A stretch of DNA of 64,000 nucleotides from Planomicrobium sp. CPCC 101079 (GTDB taxonomy: Bacteria; Bacillota; Bacilli; Bacillales_A; Planococcaceae): assembly GCF_007859275.1 (NCBI RefSeq), contig NZ_VOHC01000001.1, forward strand, positions 87,794 to 151,793, written 5' to 3'. The notes beneath the pieces are model-generated. The model saw only the letters and a program-made list of their open reading frames with translations, did not search any database and was not told where the DNA came from. This document shows positions 7,355 to 15,032 of this stretch, piece by piece. The number at the start of each line of letters is the position of its first letter. Position 1 is the first letter of the stretch. The position numbers and the translations under genes were made by a program.

Positions 7355-7390
7355 AAGCTTGGAGCAAATCAGTTTGCTTCAAGCTTTTTT
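7354..7390 (+). terminator. terminator after the Lrp-type regulator
   Basis: AAAGCTTGGAGCAAA pairs imperfectly with TTTGCTTCAAGCTTT around a 4-base loop and is followed by a T run. Confidence 0.8.
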
Positions 7391-7425
7391 ATATTAAAAA
7401 TTATATTATTTTGAATATTCGTATT

Positions 7426-7440
7426 GATTTTAAGAAAATC
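7426..7440. promoter_or_regulatory. CodY-like box upstream of the first peptide-binding protein
   Basis: GATTTTAAGAAAATC differs from the Firmicute CodY consensus AATTTTCWGAAAATT at three positions. Peptide ABC transporters are classic CodY targets. A similar box precedes the permease gene. Confidence 0.35.
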
Positions 7441-7472
7441 GTCACCTATAATTGCTATATTGTTTTTAATTT

Positions 7473-7506
7473 TTTGTTAATTAAAAATAAGGATATGATT
7501 AACAAA
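7473..7506. promoter_or_regulatory. inverted repeat TTTGTTAA-N18-TTAACAAA, copy 1
   Basis: Two perfect 8-base arms are separated by 18 bases. The same arms with the same spacing recur at 9502-9535 in front of the permease gene, and the matching sequence extends a few bases past the arms (TTTTGTTAA, GATTAACAAATGA). It is a probable operator for a shared regulator of this transporter. The rest of the 7391-7679 gap is AT-rich and holds no gene. Confidence 0.5.
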
Positions 7507-7679
7507 TGAACGGAAAATATATCAAATTCCATCTTTTGTTCAATTTGTGAAAAAAACAGCAAGGAAGAAGAGAGGGGTTAACAGCAAAGAAAGGCCAAAA
7601 GGCAAATTCGAAAGCTTGCAGTTGTATAACAATGGCAGCAGGAGCTGCACAAGGAAAACAAACAAACGGGGGATTGTAA

Positions 7680-9245
7680 ATGAAAAAACACTGGGTGGTT
7701 TTATTCGTGATAGTTGGTTTACTTTTTTTAGCTGCTTGTTCGAAAAGTACGATACCGGAAGGTGCAGAAAGCGCCGATGCCAATTCAGGTTCATCCGGAT
7801 CGGAAGGTGCTGAACAAGAAATTATTTATGCCTCTACTTCCGATGCTGTAGGCCTTTCGCCGACTCTGACGAATGACTCTGTATCGTCGAATGTCATTAC
7901 CCAAGTATATGAAACGCTAGTGGAGAGAAATCCGGAAACGATGGAACTTGAGCCGAAGTTAGCGGAATCGGTTGAGGCGACTGATGAATTGACATGGGTT
8001 TTCAAATTGAAAGACGGTATAAAATTCCATGACGGCACCCCGTTGAATGCTGAAGCGGTGAAATACTCGTTTGAAAAACTGATCGACCCAGCTACTGCTG
8101 CCCCGCGCGCTTCTTTACTGGAGCCGGTTGACACGATAACAGCAGTGGACGACTTAACGGTAGAAATCAAAACGAAATATCCATATGGCCCGATGCTTGC
8201 TGCTTTGTCTCACGTAAACGCGTCCATTATTTCGCCAACTGCGGATGAAAACCAGGATTTGATGAAAGATCCTGTAGGAACAGGACCATTTAAATTTGTT
8301 AGTTGGACTACAGGAGACCAAGTCGTGCTTGAGAAAAATGAAGATTACTGGGGAGGCGCGCCTGAACTGGATAAAGTGACGTTCAAAGTGGTGCCGGAAA
8401 TTTCAACAGCCATTTCGATGCTTCAAACCGGGGAAGTGAATTTCTTGGATGCTTTGCCGACTGAACAGATTTCACGAATCGAATCAATTGAAAACATTGA
8501 AGTGACGAAAAAAGAAGCGACATCCATGAATTACTTGACGTTCAACTTCTCGAAAGAACGCAACCAAAATCCGGACTTCCGAAAAGCGATTGCCAGTGCA
8601 ATAGACCGCGATGCTTTTGTGGAAAAACTGGAAGGATTAGGCGTTCGGAGCGACAGCATTCTTGGGCCGCAAGTATTCGGTTATGATCCTGCTCTCGACA
8701 AAGCGGGAACGGCATATGATCCTGAAGCAGCAAAAAAACTTGTTGAAGAAAATGGATTTGGCGACGAGCCGATCAAATTATTAACCGCCAACCGTGAAAA
8801 CTTCATATTGATGGCGGAAATCGTCCAATCCCAATTAACTGAAGCAGGATTCAATGTGGAAATTGAAATGCTGGAGTGGGCAACATTCCTTGAAACGGCA
8901 CGCGCTGGCGAATTCGATATGACATTCCTTAGCTGGGCGAATGTTACAAGCGATGGTTCGGAGATGTTCTATCCGAACTTCCATTCCGATAACATCGGCA
9001 CTTCAAACCGTGCGCAGTACAACAACGCAGAATTTGATAAGGTAGTGGAAGAATCCCGCACAACCATTGAGCCTGAAGAACGGGAAAAGTTATTGAATGA
9101 AGCGAATAAAATGATGCTTGATGATAATGCAGCAATCGTCATGTACCACGGAATGACAACATCTGCTACACCGAATTCGGTAGAAGGGCTTAAACTTGAT
9201 CCAAACGGTATTTGGTATTTGAACAAAGTAACCAACAAACAATAG
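7680..9245 (+). CDS. peptide-type ABC transporter substrate-binding lipoprotein 1
   Basis: A 521-residue SBP_bac_5 (family 5 extracellular solute-binding) protein. The lipoprotein signal peptide ends in LFLAAC with lipidated Cys20, followed by a Ser/Gly/Glu linker. The family signature LEPKLAES...TWVFKLKDGIKFHDGTPLNAEAVKYSFEKL follows. It captures peptides, or peptide-like ligands such as glutathione, outside the membrane and hands them to the permeases. A strong terminator follows, so it forms a unit apart from the permeases, and it is closely similar along its length to the protein at 11418. Confidence 0.92.
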   Translation: MKKHWVVLFVIVGLLFLAACSKSTIPEGAESADANSGSSGSEGAEQEIIYASTSDAVGLSPTLTNDSVSSNVITQVYETLVERNPETMELEPKLAESVEATDELTWVFKLKDGIKFHDGTPLNAEAVKYSFEKLIDPATAAPRASLLEPVDTITAVDDLTVEIKTKYPYGPMLAALSHVNASIISPTADENQDLMKDPVGTGPFKFVSWTTGDQVVLEKNEDYWGGAPELDKVTFKVVPEISTAISMLQTGEVNFLDALPTEQISRIESIENIEVTKKEATSMNYLTFNFSKERNQNPDFRKAIASAIDRDAFVEKLEGLGVRSDSILGPQVFGYDPALDKAGTAYDPEAAKKLVEENGFGDEPIKLLTANRENFILMAEIVQSQLTEAGFNVEIEMLEWATFLETARAGEFDMTFLSWANVTSDGSEMFYPNFHSDNIGTSNRAQYNNAEFDKVVEESRTTIEPEEREKLLNEANKMMLDDNAAIVMYHGMTTSATPNSVEGLKLDPNGIWYLNKVTNKQ

Positions 9246-9251
9246 CCTTAG

Positions 9252-9296
9252 AGAAGAACCCTGCAGCACATTCCTTATGCTGCAGGGTTCTTCTAT
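9252..9296 (+). terminator. strong terminator after binding protein 1
   Basis: A 17-bp stem (AGAAGAACCCTGCAGCA and its complement) with a 9-base loop, followed by TTCTATTTTC. Confidence 0.85.
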
Positions 9297-9431
9297 TTTC
9301 CTTGCAAAATGATATGAAGCTTTTGGCAAGGAAAAATGACAAAAGATGATTTAGTGACAAATATCGCCGACGAAAAGTAAGGAATTAGACTGATTCGCAA
9401 TCGGCTTGTAAATTAAAAATAAGAAAATATA

Positions 9432-9446
9432 ACTTTTTTGAAAATT
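9432..9446. promoter_or_regulatory. CodY-like box upstream of the permease operon
   Basis: ACTTTTTTGAAAATT differs from the CodY consensus AATTTTCWGAAAATT at two positions. It lies about 110 bases before the permease start. Confidence 0.4.
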
Positions 9447-9501
9447 CATATAGATTTTTATATTCTCTTACTTTATAATCGGATTTATCAAACTATTTAC
9501 T

Positions 9502-9535
9502 TTTGTTAAGCGAATTTAAATAATTGATTAACAAA
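9502..9535. promoter_or_regulatory. inverted repeat TTTGTTAA-N18-TTAACAAA, copy 2
   Basis: Same arms and same 18-base spacer length as the site at 7473-7506, but a different spacer sequence. It ends just before the ribosome binding site of the permease gene. The 9246-9553 gap contains this site, the CodY-like box and the preceding terminator, and no gene. Confidence 0.5.
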
Positions 9536-9553
9536 TGATACGGAGGTGGGATT

Positions 9554-10495
9554 TTGGTTTCATTAATTATTCGCCGCGCGCTTCAATTAGTCTTTTTACT
9601 TTTTGGCATATCTTTCTTGGTCTTTTCTTCCATGTATATTGCGCCAGGGGATCCGGCGGCTATAATCGGAGGACCAACGGCAACAGAGTCGGATATTGCT
9701 GCCATCCGAGCAAACTTAGGCTTGGATGATCCGTTTCTCGCACAGTATGCAAGGTATATCGGCAACGCTATTCAGGGAGACTTTGGTTATTCCTACCAAA
9801 CAACCCAACCGGTAGCGGACGCAATCTCGGTCCGGTTTCCGAATACATTAAAGCTTGCAATCGCCAGTATGATTGTGGCGGTAATCATTGGAATCCTTAC
9901 AGGACTCGTCTCGGCGTTGAAGCAAAATTCTTTGTTGGACGTCTCAGCGACTACGTTTGCTCTTGCTGGAATTTCTATTCCGAATTTCTGGTTAGGTGCA
10001 TTGCTCATCCTGGTCTTTGCAGTCAATCTTCAGTGGCTGCCAGTCGGTGGAATGTCACATCCGTTTTACACAATTGACGGCATTAAAGAATTGATTTTAC
10101 CGGCAATTACACTTGGAACAGGTTCTGCAGCGATGATTGCCCGAATGGCAAGAAGTTCAATGCTTGAAGTAATCCGCGCTGATTATGTGCGGACAGCGCG
10201 AGCTAAAGGGGTCAAAGAAAGCAGTGTCATTTGGATTCATACATTGAAAAACGCCATGATTCCGATAATTACAGTTATTGGACTGAATTTCGGTTTCCTG
10301 CTTGGCGGCACCATCATTACAGAAAAAGTTTTTGCAATCAATGGAGTTGGCCGACTAATGATCGATGCAATCGCAGCACGTGACTTTCCAATGGTTCAAG
10401 GGTCCGTCTTGCTCGTCGCTTCGTTATTCGTTCTTGTCAATTTGATCGTTGATATTATCTATACCTATATCGATCCTCGAATTAAATATGATTAA
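9554..10495 (+). CDS. dipeptide/oligopeptide ABC transporter permease, DppB type
   Basis: A 313-residue BPD_transp_1 permease with six membrane segments. The N-terminal segment (IIRRALQLVFLLFGISFLVFSSMYIAPGDPA) is diagnostic for DppB/GsiC-type subunits. The EAA loop involved in ATPase docking reads RADYVRTARAKGVKESSVIWIH. Translation starts at TTG behind GGAGG. It pairs with the DppC-type subunit 15 bases downstream. Confidence 0.93.
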   Translation: MVSLIIRRALQLVFLLFGISFLVFSSMYIAPGDPAAIIGGPTATESDIAAIRANLGLDDPFLAQYARYIGNAIQGDFGYSYQTTQPVADAISVRFPNTLKLAIASMIVAVIIGILTGLVSALKQNSLLDVSATTFALAGISIPNFWLGALLILVFAVNLQWLPVGGMSHPFYTIDGIKELILPAITLGTGSAAMIARMARSSMLEVIRADYVRTARAKGVKESSVIWIHTLKNAMIPIITVIGLNFGFLLGGTIITEKVFAINGVGRLMIDAIAARDFPMVQGSVLLVASLFVLVNLIVDIIYTYIDPRIKYD

Positions 10496-10510
10496 AAAGG
10501 GGGGAATGCT

Positions 10511-11398
10511 ATGACAACGGTCGAAACAGTAAAGTTAAAAGAAAAAAAGCGGGAAAAATACATTGTCACTACATTGAAGCGCTTGTTTAAAAATAAGTTG
10601 GCCATCGTCGGACTGATCATCGTCTTGCTGCAAATCTTGATGGCAATTTTTGCACCGATGATCACAACGCATGACCCCATCAAGCAAACCTTAGCGGACA
10701 GTGAATTGCCAATGTTCAGTCCAGGGCATTGGCTTGGTACCGACAATTATGGCCGGGATGTCTGGAGCCGGATTGTATACGGGGCCCGGATTTCTCTGGT
10801 AGTAGGGAGTATAGCCGTCACACTTGGCCTGGTTGGAGGAATTATCCTTGGGATGCTGGCCGGTTACTACCGCAAGTTGGATGCAGTCATCATGCGATTT
10901 GTCGATTTGCTCTTCTCTTTCCCGGGAATCTTGCTTGCGATGCTGATCATCGCGATTCTTGGTACAAGCCTGGTGAACGTGGCAATCGCTATCAGCATCT
11001 GGTCGATTCCGACATGTGCGCGTATTGTCCGCGGTTCGGTTCTTTCTATTAAAGAGAAGGAATACATCATGGCAATGCGTTCGATGGGTGCTTCTGACTT
11101 ACGGATCATGGTCCGGCATATCTTGCCGAATGCCTCCGCTCCAATTATCGTATTTGCAACAATGCGGATGGCAACAGCCATTCTTTCAACTGCTTCACTT
11201 AGTTACTTGGGCCTCGGAGCCCAGCCGCCGACACCGGAATGGGGCGCAATGATTTCACAAGGGCAAGCGTTCATGTGGTCATCGCCGCATTTGACGATTG
11301 TTCCCGGCATCGCCATCATGCTGACAGTATTTGCATTCAACGTCCTGGGCGATGGGTTGCGGGACGCACTTGATCCAAACATGGATTTACAAGACTAA
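10511..11398 (+). CDS. dipeptide/oligopeptide ABC transporter permease, DppC type
   Basis: A 295-residue permease with the DppC/GsiD-type N-terminus (LFKNKLAIVGLIIVLLQILMAIFAPMI) and the HWLGTDNYGRDVWSRIVYGARISL motif. Its EAA loop is KEKEYIMAMRSMGASDLRIMVRHILPN. It forms the membrane pore with the preceding permease. The ribosome binding site is AAGGGGGG. Twenty bases separate it from the second binding-protein gene, so the operon continues. Confidence 0.93.
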   Translation: MTTVETVKLKEKKREKYIVTTLKRLFKNKLAIVGLIIVLLQILMAIFAPMITTHDPIKQTLADSELPMFSPGHWLGTDNYGRDVWSRIVYGARISLVVGSIAVTLGLVGGIILGMLAGYYRKLDAVIMRFVDLLFSFPGILLAMLIIAILGTSLVNVAIAISIWSIPTCARIVRGSVLSIKEKEYIMAMRSMGASDLRIMVRHILPNASAPIIVFATMRMATAILSTASLSYLGLGAQPPTPEWGAMISQGQAFMWSSPHLTIVPGIAIMLTVFAFNVLGDGLRDALDPNMDLQD

Positions 11399-11417
11399 AA
11401 CATATGGGGGAATATTG

Positions 11418-12980
11418 ATGAAGAAATATTGGTTGGTTTTCTTAGCGGTACTCGGCATGATTCTTTTAAGCGCATGTTCACAAAGTACGATTCCTGAAGG
11501 AGCCGAAACTTCTGATACAGGTTCTTCAAGCTCTTCAGCACCAGCAGAAGGGCAAGAAGTCATCTATGCATCAACCACAGATGCTGTCGGACTTTCTCCG
11601 ATTCTAACAAACGACTCAGTTTCTTCCAGCGTCATCGGCCAAGTATATGAAACATTATTCGAACGCGATCCTGAAACCTTGGAACTTGTACCGAAGCTTG
11701 CTGAGTCTTATGAAAATCCGGATGAGTTAACTTGGACAATCAAATTAAGAGAAGGCGTTACTTTCCAAGATGGAACTCCTTTCAATGCAGAAGCGGTCAA
11801 ATATACATTTGATAAATTGCGTGACCCCGCAACTGCAGCACCTCGCGCTTCTTTGCTGGAGCCAGTGGAAGAAATCACGGCTGTAGATGATACGACTGTG
11901 GAAATCAAAACAAAATATCCATACGGTTCAATGATTGCTGCTTTGTCTCACTCAAATGCTTCGATCGTTTCTCCGACTGCTGATGAGAAGCAAGATTTGA
12001 TGAAAGAACCGGTAGGAACAGGGCCATTCAAGTTCGTCAGCTGGTCAACGGGCGATCAAATCGTCCTTGAAAAGAACGAAGATTACTGGGGCGGCGCGCC
12101 TGCTTTAAGCAAAGTAACATTCAAAGTTGTTCCTGAAACTTCAACTGCCATCTCAATGCTGCAAACTGGAGAAGTCAACTTCTTAGATGCACTTCCGGGA
12201 GAGCAATTGTCACGAATTGAAGCAATTGAAAATGTCGAAGTGACAAAACAGGAAGGAACGCCGGTTTACTGGTTATCGCCTAACCATAATACTGAACGCG
12301 GCCAAAATCCTGAATTCCGCAAAGCCATCGCGGCGGCTGTAGACCGCGACGCAATCGTTGAACAATTGAACGGTTTAGGTGTAAGAAACGACAGCATCAT
12401 TGGACCTAAAGTATTTGGATACAGCGAAGCTGCCGCTAATGGTGCAACTGCTTACGATCCGGAAGCTGCGAAACAAATGGTTGAAGAAAATGGATTTGGC
12501 GACGAGCCGATCAAATTGCTTGCAGCTAACCGCGGTACGTTTGTCCAGATGGCTGAAATTGTTCAATCACAATTAACGGAAGCTGGATTTGATGTGCAAA
12601 TTGAAACAATGGAGTGGGCGACTTTCCTGGATACAGCACGCGCTGGAGATTATGACCTCACTTTCTTGAGCTGGTCGAACGTAACGGGTGATGGTTCTGA
12701 GATGCTTTACCCGAACTTCCATTCAGATAACGTCGGAGTTTCGAATATGTCCCAGTACAACAACCCTGAATTCGATAAATTGGTTGAACAATCACGTACA
12801 ACTGTAGATCAAGCAGAACGTGAAAAATTCCTGAACGAAGCAAACGAATTATTGCTTAACGAAGATGTTGGAGTTGTTATGTATCACGGTGTAGTAACTT
12901 CTGCCACTGACGAATCAATCAAAGGCTTGCAAATGGATCCGAATGGCCAATGGAGCCTATATAACGTAACTAGAGAGTAG
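11418..12980 (+). CDS. peptide-type ABC transporter substrate-binding lipoprotein 2
   Basis: A 520-residue SBP_bac_5 lipoprotein (lipobox ILLSAC, Cys20). It is a close paralogue of the protein at 7680. Both begin with STIPEGAE after the lipobox and share long identical runs such as YASTTDAVGLSP and EEITAVDDTTVEIKTKYPYG. The clearest differences are in the linker and around residues 280-300 (GTPVYWLSPNHN here, ATSMNYLTFNFS there), which could alter ligand preference. The start is the ATG at 11418; the frame is open further upstream, but those codons lie inside the permease gene. Confidence 0.92.
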   Translation: MKKYWLVFLAVLGMILLSACSQSTIPEGAETSDTGSSSSSAPAEGQEVIYASTTDAVGLSPILTNDSVSSSVIGQVYETLFERDPETLELVPKLAESYENPDELTWTIKLREGVTFQDGTPFNAEAVKYTFDKLRDPATAAPRASLLEPVEEITAVDDTTVEIKTKYPYGSMIAALSHSNASIVSPTADEKQDLMKEPVGTGPFKFVSWSTGDQIVLEKNEDYWGGAPALSKVTFKVVPETSTAISMLQTGEVNFLDALPGEQLSRIEAIENVEVTKQEGTPVYWLSPNHNTERGQNPEFRKAIAAAVDRDAIVEQLNGLGVRNDSIIGPKVFGYSEAAANGATAYDPEAAKQMVEENGFGDEPIKLLAANRGTFVQMAEIVQSQLTEAGFDVQIETMEWATFLDTARAGDYDLTFLSWSNVTGDGSEMLYPNFHSDNVGVSNMSQYNNPEFDKLVEQSRTTVDQAEREKFLNEANELLLNEDVGVVMYHGVVTSATDESIKGLQMDPNGQWSLYNVTRE

Positions 12981-12988
12981 GGAAGAAT

Positions 12989-14002
12989 ATGGCAGAGACA
13001 TTACTTGAAGTGAAAAATTTGGTGACGTCGTTTCGTACAGCGGAGGGTTCATTGCAAGCGGTTAAAGATGTCTCTTTTCATGTTGATAAAGGAGAAACGC
13101 TTTGCATCGTTGGAGAATCGGGTTGCGGGAAAAGCATTACCTCTTTATCCATCATGCGTTTGCTGGCGTCGAATGGCGTAATTGAAAGCGGAGAGATTCT
13201 GTTGAATAACGAACCTCTCCAAAAGCTTTCAAATGAACAAATGCGCAAACTCCGCGGCAACAAAATGTCGATGATTTTCCAAGAGCCGATGACTGCATTG
13301 AATCCGGTATTAACAATCGGCTATCAACTTAGAGAGCCATTGCTCTTGCATCATCAGGTATCAAAAGCGGAAGCATCAAAACAAAGCATCGAACTTCTCC
13401 GGCAAGTAGGAATTCCAAATCCGGAAAAAAGATTGAACCAATATCCGCATGAACTGAGCGGGGGGATGCGCCAGCGGGTCATGATCGCTATGGCCCTGGC
13501 TTGCCATCCAAGCTTATTAATAGCGGATGAGCCTACCACGGCACTTGACGTGACCATTCAAGCGCAAATTCTGGATTTGATCAATGACTTAAAAGAAAAG
13601 CTGAATATGGGCGTACTTATGATCACACATGATATGGGAGTAGTTGCCGAAGTCGCCAACCGGGTAATGGTCATGTACGCGGGAAAGAAAATTGAAGAAG
13701 GTCCTGTAGAAGAGATTTTCAATAATCCGCAGCACCCGTACACAATTGGTTTGCTGAATTCAGTGCCTAATGTAGATGATCCGGATTTTGAACTTGAACC
13801 GATTCCAGGAAATATGCCCGGATTAAACGAACAAATTCCTGGATGCCGATTCCATCCGCGTTGTAAATTTGCAATGGAGAAGTGCAAAGTTCAAGAGCCG
13901 CCACAATTTACTGTATCAAAAGGACATTCTGCGAGTTGCTGGCTTGCTGAAGGGGAGGCCGAGAAAAATGGAAACAACGGTAAAATCGCCATCCAAGCCT
14001 GA
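12989..14002 (+). CDS. peptide ABC transporter ATPase, DppD type
   Basis: A 337-residue ABC ATPase: Walker A GESGCGKS (about residues 41-48), signature LSGGMRQRVMIAMAL, Walker B LLIADEPTTALD, and an H-loop in MITHDMGVVAE. The C-terminal oligo_HPY extension (PGCRFHPRCKFAMEKCK) carries the cysteines that in DppD/OppD proteins bind an Fe-S cluster or metal. It starts nine bases after binding protein 2. Its end overlaps the next ATPase by 35 bases, implying coupled translation. Confidence 0.93.
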   Translation: MAETLLEVKNLVTSFRTAEGSLQAVKDVSFHVDKGETLCIVGESGCGKSITSLSIMRLLASNGVIESGEILLNNEPLQKLSNEQMRKLRGNKMSMIFQEPMTALNPVLTIGYQLREPLLLHHQVSKAEASKQSIELLRQVGIPNPEKRLNQYPHELSGGMRQRVMIAMALACHPSLLIADEPTTALDVTIQAQILDLINDLKEKLNMGVLMITHDMGVVAEVANRVMVMYAGKKIEEGPVEEIFNNPQHPYTIGLLNSVPNVDDPDFELEPIPGNMPGLNEQIPGCRFHPRCKFAMEKCKVQEPPQFTVSKGHSASCWLAEGEAEKNGNNGKIAIQA

Positions 14003-14972
14003 AGTTTTATTAGAATTGAATGGAGTAAAAAAATATTTCCCAATCAAAGGCGGCGTTTTAAAACGGGTCCAAGGCAATGTGAAAGCTGTCGAATCGGTGT
14101 CCTTGAAACTGTATAAAGGTGAAAGCCTGGGTGTTGTCGGCGAGTCCGGCTGTGGAAAGTCTACTCTTGGGCGAACGATTCTTGGGCTTGAAGAGCTGAC
14201 GGACGGAAAGATTAAATTCAACAACGAAGAAATTCAGGATTTGAAGCGCAAAGAGAAAAAGAAATTTGTAAAAGAGATGCAAATGATTTTCCAAGATCCA
14301 TACGCTTCGCTCAACCCAAGACAGCGTGTAGGCCATGCACTAGATGAAGTGTTCAAAATGCATACGGACTTATCTGCGCAAGAGCGGAAAAATGCAGTTG
14401 TAGATTTATTGAAAGAAGTAGGGTTGAAAGCAGAGCATTATGACCGCTACCCGCATGAATTCAGCGGCGGTCAGCGGCAGCGGATTGGCATTGCAAGAGC
14501 AATTGCCCTAAACCCTCAATTTATCATTTGCGATGAAGCCGTATCGGCACTGGACGTATCGGTCCAAGCACAAGTCTTAAAATTGCTGAAAGCTTTACAG
14601 AAAAAATACAATTTGTCTTATCTATTCATTTCCCATGATTTGGGCGTAATTCGTTATTTTTGTGATAGAGTATTGGTGATGTATTTAGGGCATACGGTGG
14701 AAATGAGCGATGTCTCGAGAATTTTCAACAACCCGCTTCATCCATATACGAGAGCCTTGTTATCCGCTATACCAAGACCGAATATGAATGCGAAAAGAGA
14801 ACGGATCCGTTTGGTCGGCGATATGCCGAACCCGTCAAATCCCCCAAGCGGCTGCGTATTTCACACACGCTGCCCAATGGCACAGGAAGTTTGCAAAGTC
14901 GACAGACCTGAATTCATTGAACATGAAGAAGGCCACTTCGCGGCATGCCATTTTGCTGGCGTTAAACTCTGA
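13968..14972 (+). CDS. peptide ABC transporter ATPase, DppF type
   Basis: A 334-residue ABC ATPase: KKYFPIKGGVLKR at the N-terminus (typical of DppF/OppF), Walker A GESGCGKST, signature FSGGQRQRIGIARA, Walker B FIICDEAVSALD, and a C-terminal oligo_HPY segment (CVFHTRCPMAQEVC). The ATG at 13968 lies behind AGGGGAGG, inside the end of the preceding gene. It forms the heterodimeric motor with the DppD-type subunit. Confidence 0.93.
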   Translation: METTVKSPSKPEVLLELNGVKKYFPIKGGVLKRVQGNVKAVESVSLKLYKGESLGVVGESGCGKSTLGRTILGLEELTDGKIKFNNEEIQDLKRKEKKKFVKEMQMIFQDPYASLNPRQRVGHALDEVFKMHTDLSAQERKNAVVDLLKEVGLKAEHYDRYPHEFSGGQRQRIGIARAIALNPQFIICDEAVSALDVSVQAQVLKLLKALQKKYNLSYLFISHDLGVIRYFCDRVLVMYLGHTVEMSDVSRIFNNPLHPYTRALLSAIPRPNMNAKRERIRLVGDMPNPSNPPSGCVFHTRCPMAQEVCKVDRPEFIEHEEGHFAACHFAGVKL

Positions 14973-15008
14973 GCCGGGTGCAGGGGGAACTCTCCTGCAG
15001 CTGGCTCT
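14971..15008 (+). promoter_or_regulatory. intercistronic hairpin between the ATPase and gamma-glutamyltransferase genes
   Basis: GAGCC and TGCAGG pair with CCTGCA and GGCTC with small bulges. No T run follows, so this is not an ordinary terminator. It may mark RNA processing or dampen read-through into the next gene. Confidence 0.45.
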
Positions 15009-15032
15009 TATCATGATACTGGAGGAATTTTA

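Noticed and set aside
13869..13967. Longer N-terminus for the DppF-type ATPase
   Set aside because: The extra residues overlap the end of the preceding gene by 134 bases and lack a ribosome binding site, while ATG 13968 has AGGGGAGG and gives the family's normal start.
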